This document shows positions 55,441 through 64,000 of a stretch of DNA of 64,000 nt, piece by piece. How positions within the stretch are numbered: position 1 is the stretch's first letter; each line of letters starts with the position of its first letter. The stretch spans positions 170,000,995-170,064,994 of the forward strand of contig NW_024609835.1 in the NCBI RefSeq assembly GCF_016920785.2. Reading direction: 5' to 3'. The notes under the pieces are model-generated. The model worked only from the letters and a program-made list of their open reading frames with translations. It was not told the origin of the DNA and searched no databases. This DNA comes from Ixodes scapularis (Eukaryota > Arthropoda > Arachnida > Ixodida > Ixodidae). A program made the translations under genes and the position numbers.

Positions 55441-58440
55441 TCCTACCAAGTTCAGTTGGGCGGTTAGGCCGACAGCGACGCAGCGAAACGTGGAAACGGG
55501 TGCTAAGAGCTGCGCTAAAAACTAAATGCATCAGGTGAAATAAAGTGAACATACTGTAAGAAAAAGAAAAGAAAACCTAAGATAGCGTTCTCAGATCCTT
55601 CCTTTTGTCCGTTCTCAAATGTTTTGATTTCAAGAAATTTATATCTCTTTATTCATACCCAGAGAACCCCTCCCAGTTTCAGCATGAATGCAATAAATCA
55701 ATGCAGACTAGACCTTGTAAACTATAATGCACATGGAAATGAATGTTTGCCACATAGTCATGTATGAGTCAGTGCCTCAGATCTCTAAATACATTTGTAC
55801 TGAGGAACATTCTTGAATGAAACTTCTGGGCTTCGAATTCAACAGTTTGTACTTCCATAAGGAACACTGTATGGCACTGATTTTTTTGTGACACATCAGA
55901 AACAGCACAGCACTGTCATCCTTGCATACTTAACAAGAATTTGTATTTTTTTTAGCATGGCATGTGCTATTCTAACGACCATACAGCATCCTTTATCAAA
56001 ATTTTCTTTGTAAAGCTTTTTATTGGTTCTTATTTAACTCACAAGACAGATTTGGTACCTTGAATTCTCACTCGGCATCAACAGTTTTATATATTAATGT
56101 AATAGCGAAAGACAAGATGTATGGACTTGAGTACGGCTCAACAAGCACAGATGTTGAGAAAAGTACTGAAGAAAACTCAAATGTCAAAATAAAAATAAGC
56201 TGGAATGTGGATACAATTATGAACATGGTCATGAATACAGTTAGCAGATTCAATATGAAGAATACGTGTTAGCCGCACACTCAAAGAAACCTGTTGCATC
56301 TATATTCATGCAAATTACTTCGCAGAACCCAGCGCTGCAGTCTCGGGTGCGAGTTCGCTGAATGAGTCCACTGAAAATTAGTGTAGACGGAAAAAGCAGT
56401 TTGATCTGCGACAATGAGCATTACATAGGCAAGTGACATGTCATTATTACTGTTACAGTGCCGAATGTTTCAAACTGCCAGTCGCATCATTCTGCGAGTT
56501 CCATCCGTATATTACAGGGTTTGGCTCTCTCGAATGCTTTGCGAGAAAAATGATGAACTGGAAGTGTCTAGCGTAGTTCTAGAAAAACTACTTCCAGAAT
56601 CCTATCTCAGCATCGTAAAGAATATAAAAAGTTTCTAGAGATAAGGTTAGTGCAAGAGTTGAATAAACTAAATACTTAGTTTTGCGAAACCATCTTGCCG
56701 TAGGAAACGTATAAAATTCCCCTAGGTAGAGCTAGTCATTACGGATGATTGTGCCCATCGCATACCATAAGAATATAATTTGCGACCTACAATATTTACA
56801 GACTCAACCAACTCTGAATAAGTGGAACACTTGGCACTAAAGATTGGTCTCACCATGACTGTCTGCAAACATCCACATAATAATTTCCATAAACCTACGT
56901 ATTTCAAGAAAATATTTAGAGCGAGCTGTTTAAAACGCCATAACACTTCTTAACACTAATAGAAAGCCTGTAAAGGGCTACAACTTAAGAAGTTTTTACT
57001 TCATTATGAAGGGCAATAACACATATGTGAACCTCAAAACTAGGTCTGCACTGAATTGCTTTCTTAAGTTAACCGTGCTATGCTCGGTTCAATATATTAT
57101 CTTTGCAGAGCTGACAATGTGCAAGTTCACATTTTTTTTATATTTCACATCTCCCGACTGCTGGGTGGGGTAGGTACATAAGATTGATGACACCAACGTA
57201 ACACAATGATTATTTTAAGAATTTGTTAGAGTATAGCATTAGCGAAGCCATCTGCGGGAAGTTATTTCTGTGACACCGTCGAACCTACAATCACGGGCTT
57301 TAAGTTCACATGTTAATCATGTCTGCAGACTCCTTTTTGTAATTGGAACTCCATCCAACCCAAGATTTAAATATGTTTTTTTTTGCATTTTAGGCTTCGT
57401 AGTGCTTTTGCTGTTCTATTAATAGGTAAGAAGAATGCTTATTTCAAGTGGCATACCTAACACCTGGTGGCACGAGGACTCCCCCGTCGTGACGCTGATC
57501 GAAAGTCACAGGCAGGGAGATACTGCGATGCTCTTGTTGCTCGGACTACCTCCCCCATGGTCCTGGCCAGACCACAGAAGAAGATTGAGTCCAAGCTTGT
57601 GGCCACTAGGATCTCCAGATCTTGAGGCACCCAATAGCTGAAAATAAAAACAAATCACAATCAAGTACTTGGCAGAGCTACATTAGAATGGCTAGCATAT
57701 TCTTTCGTGATCAGCACATAGATCCTTTTATTTTAGTCATAGTCACCCCCCAGGACAAGGCCACGTAGGCGTTAAAATGATGGGTACCAAATTAAGGCGA
57801 ATGATCAAATGCATTCATTTAACCCTCTTTCCCCCCAACCTGTGAGATTTCTGTCAAATATTCACATTCAACTGTAAAGACTATAAATAAAACCACTACT
57901 GCAATGCAGAACCGTATAGTGGGAGAGTTTAGCCAGTGGGTGTGGTGACGAAGGCGCCGGAGAGGAGGAAAGGGAGAAGAGCGCCGAAGGAGGGAGAGAG
58001 AAGGCAGCAAAGAGGAGACGACCGCCATTTTGACACAAAGCTGTCGGCACGGAGCACTGTTGAGGCTATGCGTCGTCTGCTACGGGCTTATTTCTTTTTT
58101 TTTTTTCCTGAATAAAAGTTTGCGTTCAAACATGAAGGAACTTCTTTCTTTAGGTTTTTAAGCCACCGAGGAATAACACTATATCCTTTTATTGCCGGAG
58201 CCTGCCAAATAAAAGGAAAGATCCGAAATTTGAATATCGATCCCATGCCGGGCGAATGAATGAAAATGGCGGCCCTCCCCGCTCAGCTGGGAGCAGCCTA
58301 GAGTTCATGCGCACGCGCTCACACCTCTTGCTCTGTGCCGCGGGCTGATTAGCTCCCTCGGAAGGGAGACGTTACGGCAGCGAAATCATAGACTGCCAGA
58401 CTCTCCCCATAATGGCTCTGCTGCAATGGAAACATTTTCC
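55441..58440. other. Mostly unique sequence, no assigned gene
   Basis: Few repeats. A stretch at 57457-57637 on the minus strand has a good acceptor (TTTTTATTTTCAG) and a possible donor, but no coding frame that I trust. It could be 3' UTR or exon of the minus-strand gene that starts near 63.8 kb. Confidence 0.35.
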
Positions 58441-58510
58441 TACCCTCGTGCTCAGCGAGTGTCGACTGGGGATACAACTCCAGTCCATACACTCGCTGAA
58501 CGTGAGGGTA
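58441..58510. other. 70-bp imperfect hairpin, pre-miRNA-sized
   Basis: Arms TACCCTCGTGCTCAGCGAGT(GT) and (AC)ACTCGCTGAACGTGAGGGTA pair with about two mismatches, and the loop pairs again (GACTGG/CCAGTC). Either a small RNA precursor or a foldback relic. Confidence 0.6.
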
Positions 58511-60090
58511 GAGTGTACCAGCAGAGGGCAGGTGTCTGGTACACTCACTTGCTCCTGGATAGAAAGAGTTTAGTTGGTGCACCAAGAGGCTAATGAATAA
58601 AAATGGGTACTGCTCTGAGCAAAATGCCAAAAAAGCGAGGATCTAGGCTTGACACTAACAGCGGCACACAGTATCTATTTTACTGACAAAGGGGTACTAA
58701 GTCATTATTTTCAGCTACCTAATCAAACTAAATATTCTTCCCGGCTTGCTTTTTAGGAAAATCTCTAAATTTACAAGAACTATTAAGACAACGGCTAAAA
58801 AAAGAAAAAAGCAATGGCAAAACCAACAATCGAACTCGCCTACTCTCCAGTAGTGCGACATCTATGGCAGGCAGACCTGCAGAATAAGAAAGCAGTTTAA
58901 AAAACAAAGTATGTCCTATGTATAATTTTTTTTTTATGCTGCAAAGCAAGCGCTGAAAGGAGGTTTCAGAACATTAACGAAATTTCTTGCAATCAGTTGA
59001 GAACAAATCAGAGCAGTAAACTTGCCCTTGCTCCTGGCATAACGTTTTAGTGTTGCCCATGGAAACTCGAATAAATTTCTAAATAAAAACAAAAAAAGAC
59101 TAACCTTCATAAAAAAAAATCTAACTTTCGCAAAGGAAAGTTATCTTGAACAATATATGTGGGATACAGTTGTACAGCGTCCATTTGTGTGCTGAACCAA
59201 TTTTGAGGCAAATCTGCGATAATGAAAAGAAAACGCCCGAGTACAATTAAGGGAAAGACAGAAAGGATGCATACCCACAACAAAAAAATTTAGAACGACC
59301 ACGGGCAGGAACATTGGTGAGGCTCTCGGAGTGACTCCCTGCAATGGGCATGCGCAGACCAGAGAACAATATCGGTCAGAGCTTGCAGCCATAAGGTGCT
59401 TCATACCATGAAGTTCCAGAAGTAGCTGCAATTGGAAGCAAAGTGCATTTCATTTCTCTGCAGAATGGAGAGTTTAATAGCTAGTATGCATTCATAAGGT
59501 GATACAGTCACGAATGCAGATTTTTCATTGCAGCACTATATCACCAAATTGTTAACCGTGCCGGGCAACACTAAAAACCGAGAGCATTATTCCAAACTAT
59601 CTCAGTTTAAAGTTAACCACGGCAGAAGCTGCAAGCCATGTGACCTTCTAGTTAGATGCAATGGTACGTCGAGCTTATAATCATGTGTCACACTGTTTTT
59701 GCTGCAATGGCCTGTAGTGTCAAAAGTGGTCCAGCTTAAAGAGATGCAAAGTATAGACATTTGTGAGTGGGACCCTGACCTAGTCTTGAGCTACATTGCG
59801 AGGAAGGACGTTTCAACCGGGATGTTTGCTGCCTGTATCCACACGACCAGCTTGTGCACAGCGATTGCTCGAGCCGAGTACATGTCCTCGACAGTGCCAT
59901 TATTTGACAAGCAGTTTTATGAATGTTAAACATGACTGACTTACAGAGAGAGTGCATCTCAGCGACTAATGACTTGGGATACCTAACTGAATACTGATAT
60001 ATTAACTAAATGCAAAACAATTACCTGGCAGGCATTAAATTTTTCAACAGCGTAGGTCGACTCCGCATTAAGTTGAAGGAGTCGATGCGT
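58511..60090. other. Unassigned
   Basis: One plus-strand ORF (59699-59929) has plausible amino-acid composition but no motif or family that I know, and no good splice context was found. Confidence 0.4.
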
Positions 60091-60253
60091 CAGGCACGTA
60101 GCCAGAATTTTGTTTCAGGGGGGGCCCATTCATGACAAAATGCTGTATGAGGGGGAGGGGGAAGAGGATGACTCATGCAAAATGCAAGATTTCGGGGGGG
60201 GGGGGGGGGGGGGGGGCCCGGGCCCCATGGGCCTCTCCCTGGCTACGTGCCTG
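60091..60253. mobile_element. 163-bp hAT-type MITE with perfect 8-bp target duplication
   Basis: Ends CAGGCACGTAGCCAG and CTGGCTACGTGCCTG. CGATGCGT occurs at 60083-60090 and 60254-60261. The centre has a G run of about 25. Confidence 0.93.
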
Positions 60254-61245
60254 CGATGCGTGATAAGACAATACAAACAAAAATAATTCCTTTTGCACCC
60301 CCAAAGTGATGTGTTTTTAAAGGTAAGATACACATTGTTCTTGGTTCAGAAAGTGCCTCAGCTGTACAAATGCATATGCATTAAGGGCACTCGCAAAGCC
60401 TATTCTCCTCAGCTCTGTGCAGGTTAAGCTAAGTTAGAGTATAGAAGTACACGCTGACTGACAGCATGAGAAAGGCAGGGAGAAGTCTCCGTTGTTCCAC
60501 CACCAGCCCGTCTGCTACCTTCGATGACGTTTCAGCGCCTCATGAGCCTGGAGCGAGCACATCTGTCCAAAGTGGGGTGAAAAGCACATGCACGTACTGG
60601 AGGACGCCCAGCCATTCTCTTTTTGTCATTGGCTATTCTACATATTTTTAGTATGACATATTTTTAAGTGAGAAAAAGTATTGCAAATATGCAGTCCAAC
60701 TTTGACCATAATACAGAATTCTGATAAAGATAACAGTTGCCATTCACCATTTTCCAAATAAGTGATCCCACCTATCGGAACATTTACACATGTGGTGCGT
60801 GAGTGGGTTCAGGACTGAGAGGCTAGAAAACAAAGCGCTCACAAGGCTTGTCTGGCCCTTCCAACCATGCGGGTACATTCATCGCAAATCCCAGATTTTT
60901 AGACAAAATGATTTAGAATAAGCAAATCTTGTCTACGCCCGAGGTAGAACATTGAATTGTGATTCCGCCATATTGTGCCAACCATCCTTCAACCTGCGGT
61001 ACCACCTGCAAATGAACTATGTTGTGCTGCGGCACGCGTCCATGCTGCCTGCTTCAGAGTAAAACTACTGCTCGTGTTGAAGACGACATCCCACAATGTA
61101 CAGGCAACAAGGTTTAACGAACTAAAACAAGATTGATATCATCCAATAGACACAGATAGGCTCACAAAGTGTCAACACCATAATTGTAGTTGTTGGTTTT
61201 ACCCTTGCATACAAACAAAAGTGACTTCCTCTTTCCTCCGACGTA
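60254..61245. other. Unassigned
   Basis: Nothing recognised. Confidence 0.5.
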
Positions 61246-61379
61246 CAGTAAAACCCCCTTATCTTCGTGGCCCCTATTTCTTCTCGAATCGGTCACAGAG
61301 GACATAATCGAAGCCACTGAATTCCACAAAATTAAAGGCCGCGAAAATTAAAGGTTCGCCAACATTAAGGGGTTTACTG
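61246..61379. mobile_element. 134-bp pogo/Tigger-like MITE flanked by TA
   Basis: Ends CAGTAAAACCCCCTTA and TTAAGGGGTTTACTG, with TA on each side. CAGTAAAACC ends and TA targets are typical of pogo/Tigger elements. An AATTAAAGGCCGCGAAAATT inner repeat is present. Confidence 0.85.
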
Positions 61380-61836
61380 TACTTCCGTGTGTCACATGAT
61401 GTTAACATTTCAAGGAGGCTGAAGGTATTCGTTTAAGAAAAAATTGACCTATGAAAAAAATGCCCTTCTCCAGGTTAGGCACGCGAGGTTCTTTTGCACT
61501 ACCTATAAGGCGGCAAGTTTGTTTCGGCAGAGCTTTTGGTAAAATGGAGTCACAAAAGTAGCTATACTTGGCGTCATTTATTTTGTGCTGCATTATAAAG
61601 CTAGAGTAAATTCCACAGCGCTTCGGCACAGCACTGTTTGTTGCGAGAGCATATGTGGTTTAGTGTTGCATCCCATTTGCATGATCTAGAGAAACTAGCG
61701 CTGACAGAGTTGGAGCACTCATAAAAAAAACAAAAAAAAACAGCCGACTGTGGAAACATTGAGAGATGCACACATGCGAACTGTGCATTTCTTAAAAGTA
61801 GATTCGAGCAAAGGTAAAGACAATATGTATACTTAC

Positions 61837-62022
61837 GGCGGCCATACTTGCCTTTCCCAAGCACGACCACTTTTCCCTCGGTAGCACCATCCAGTAAGAA
61901 GCACCAGCAACACGCCCATGAGACGCCGCCGACTCCTGGATTGAATGACGACCCGCCTGTGGTCTTGGAAGGAGATCCGGAACATTGCTTTAGGCCAGAT
62001 GTTGTATCTGATGGGGCAGGGA
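61837..62022 (-). CDS. Candidate internal exon, minus strand
   Basis: The acceptor TTTTTACTTTTAG and donor CGCC/GTAAGT are both strong, and the exon is 186 bases, a multiple of three. Two frames are open. One contains MGVLLVLLTGWCYRGKSG, like a short signal or membrane segment. The other ends GKVVVLGKGKYGR, like a kinase glycine-rich loop (ASK-type kinases have VVLGKGTYG). I cannot choose, and the next kinase motifs were not found. Joining directly in phase 0 to the exon at 63549-63779 gives an early stop. Confidence 0.4.
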
Positions 62023-62192
62023 CTAAAAGTAAAAATTAACAAATTTATCTGAAGCGCTACATTCCTATAGCATAAACTCTAGGATAGCAGTATTTTTTTA
62101 GGCCAGTGATGCATTTTAATTAAACACAAATGGTTGGTTTATATGATGAACCAGCAGCCCCTATTTTGCTTAAGTGTAACGCAGTGTCTAAC

Positions 62193-62290
62193 GTTACGTC
62201 CGACGGAACCCGAAATAAAAATTAGAGTTACGCCCAACGTAACTGTCAAGCATTCGAGTTGCGTCCGACGTAACCCAAAATAAGAATTAA
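62193..62290. repeat. Two-copy short repeat, 65-bp spacing
   Basis: GTTACGTCCGACGGAACCC and GTTGCGTCCGACGTAACCC, both followed by AAATAA(A)AATTA(A)AGTTAC-like sequence, just outside the next MITE. Confidence 0.85.
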
Positions 62291-62293
62291 AGT

Positions 62294-63077
62294 TACTGTA
62301 TTTACTCGAAAATAGGTCGAACCATATTTATTGGACCCACCGAGAATAAATTTTAAAAAAAATAATTCAAATATAGGTCGACCTTTTTTTTTGTATTTTT
62401 AACACAGGGGACATTTTGGGCAAAAGAAAGAAACAAACCTTTATTTACATCACTCTCAGCTAAATCACGGGGCGATGCCAAAAACTTAATCACCGTCAGA
62501 ACTTCTGGGCATGTCATCGTCGTCCGAAGCTTCGTCAGCTTCGTAGACATCCTCGCAAATTCGCAACAATACTTCACTGACACCGTTGTAAAATGACAAG
62601 AAACGAAAAAAGGTGCGAAGCGAGGAAAGAAGCTACAAAGACGCAAGCGAAGCCGCCGTGTCGCCATGAGCAACACGCGAGCCGAACCGCCTCAAGCAAC
62701 TAACAAAAACATCTTTTTTTTTTTTTTTTTTTTTTTTTGCGAGGATGGAGGGCAAAGTGCATGGCGCATCGCGTTCCTTTCCTTCCCCATTGCCCAGCAA
62801 GGGGAACGCTAGAGGCGCGATGGCGAAATCCGACGTCCGAGCGGTGCGCGCGATAGCGGTACCAGCCACCGCGGGCGGGCCATTTCTGTTGTTTACCAAA
62901 AGCTTTTTGAAACAAGAAGCGGCGCGGCTCTACGGCAAGCCGGCTCGGTGACTCGATAGCTTCATGCCTCCGGTAGGGTCGCAAAATTTGGTCGCGAATG
63001 GAGGTCGAAATTCTTTAGTCACGATTTCCGAAAAAAAAAAAAAAAAAAAAGTCGACTTATATTCGAGTAATACGGTA
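62294..63077. mobile_element. Tigger-like element flanked by TA
   Basis: Left TACTGTATTTACTCGAAAAT, right ATATTCGAGTAATACGGTA. These terminal sequences and a TA target fit a Tc1/mariner/pogo non-autonomous element. It contains poly-T (about 62715-62738) and poly-A (about 63030-63049) tracts. Confidence 0.75.
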
Positions 63078-63548
63078 GTAAGCCGCGCGACGACACACAC
63101 ATTATGAAAGCGATTGGTGCAAGCGACCAAGGCGATGAGCGACGTTTTCTCGAAACCCAAAAACCGAGGGACGCAAGCAGCGACAGTGAGAAATCTTCGT
63201 CGCTCGTCGCTGGCACTCGTAGCTTCTCGCCGTCACTCGTCTCGTTGATCGCTATGTTGCTTACATGCCGTCCAGAAAGGCGCATTAAGTGCTTACCATT
63301 GCATTGGGAGCAGCCTCGCATCCAACCGTAACCAGTCTTGACTTTTTTTTTTTTTTTTTTTAGCCGCCCAGGTAGAAGTTAACATCGTACAGACATCGTT
63401 TTCACGCATGGCTCCTCGTTCATTGCTCGATTTACATTTTCGCTAAATGACAAACCGCAATGAAGAACAATTATTCTAGTTCAAAATTGTCACGAACACA
63501 CCTAACGTAATTTAAAAGTAGAACGAAAACGGGACGAGATTCGCTTAC

Positions 63549-63779
63549 CGTTTCACGGAGACCTTCGGATCCTAAGCCTAAAGATTTCGGAAGTCGCCGG
63601 CGGTCCGGCAATCGGACGAGGCGAGCCGGCCCCGCTGACCCAGGCCGACCACACCTGGTTGAACTATGAGAGGCGCCGTCGAGTTTAGAACCAGAGACGC
63701 AGTAGAAACGGACCGCAAAACATCTGTCCCGTAACCGTAAACGAGCCAACGACCCCACACACCACACTATCTTCGCCAT
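63549..63779 (-). CDS. Probable first coding exon of a minus-strand gene
   Basis: ATG at 63779 in the context AACAATGG, 77 codons, then a strong donor ACG/GTAAGC. The start MAKIVWCVGSLARLRLRDRC is basic, with few acidic residues, and could be a mitochondrial targeting sequence. The upstream side (63780-64000) is GC- and CpG-rich like a promoter or 5' UTR. The product is not recognised; a 5' UTR with a chance ORF is the main alternative. Confidence 0.45.
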
Positions 63780-64000
63780 TGTTCGTCATCTCCGCGACGA
63801 CCGGAAGTGGAAGCCGAGAAGTTAGAAAAGGCGCGGCAGCGGAAGCCACCGGGCGGAAGCTTTACGTTTCGGTTTCGCTTTTCTCCAACGCAGGCTACGT
63901 TTGCTACGGTTTCGGGCTGGTGGGTTTGTCGGGTTTGTGGCTGGTTGCGACGACGCGAGGGACCACGAAAAGACGCCAAGTTGGCCGAGTACGAGTCTCG
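63780..64000 (-). promoter_or_regulatory. CpG-rich region, possible promoter / 5' UTR
   Basis: It lies just upstream (minus strand) of the ATG at 63779 and is much richer in CG dinucleotides than its surroundings. No TATA box was seen near the ATG. Confidence 0.4.

Noticed and set aside
57457..57637. Minus-strand segment with good acceptor and possible donor
   Set aside because: The frames are either stopped or show no protein family; kept only as an unassigned note.
59699..59929. 76-codon plus-strand ORF with gene-like composition
   Set aside because: No start context, splice site or recognisable motif; could be chance.
1..64000. CRISPR arrays, operons, prophage or other bacterial systems
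   Set aside because: No spaced direct repeats with unique spacers and no bacterial gene organisation; the tandem arrays are contiguous satellites.

Overview
The window is animal nuclear DNA: short exons with GT..AG borders, introns from 63 bases to 2.6 kb, no operons, and dense old transposon remains. The repeat families fit an arthropod, and from memory of such families I think an ixodid tick is most likely: a LINE ORF1 of a type common in tick genomes, Harbinger transposase debris, Ty3/Gypsy copies, tRNA-derived SINE-like pieces and many TTAA-flanked miniature elements. The species cannot be read from the sequence alone.

The one gene I can reconstruct is an angiotensin-converting-enzyme-like zinc metallopeptidase (family M2) on the + strand, 4928-19495. 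Thirteen coding exons join in frame to 563 residues plus a stop. Its first exon(s), with signal peptide and promoter, lie left of the window. The HEMGH zinc site, the third zinc glutamate and the substrate-binding Lys, His and Tyr residues are present. Several pocket and chloride-site residues are changed, and the protein ends in a hydrophobic tail.

Layout: 1-4500, a decayed minus-strand Ty3/Gypsy element upstream of the gene. 4928-19495, the ACE-like gene, with MITEs, foldbacks, a SINE-like repeat and a tandem duplication in its introns. 19.5-31.5 kb, repeats, plus one minus-strand exon encoding a THAP DNA-binding domain (21933-22142). 31586-36236, a structurally complete but broken Ty3/Gypsy element with two 460-bp LTRs and a 4-bp target duplication. 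36-45 kb, inverted-repeat elements, a LINE ORF1 fragment and a Harbinger transposase fragment. 46-52 kb, two degenerate tandem arrays, one with a TTAA element at its edge. 52-55 kb, a large foldback and a 1-kb TTAA element. 55-64 kb, fewer repeats; a probable minus-strand gene begins near the right edge, with exon candidates at 63549-63779 and 61837-62022.

No bacterial, CRISPR or viral gene system is present. The points most worth a second look are the altered pocket of the ACE-like enzyme, a foldback family with three copies, a Gypsy copy with near-identical LTRs but several stops and a deletion, and the isolated THAP exon.
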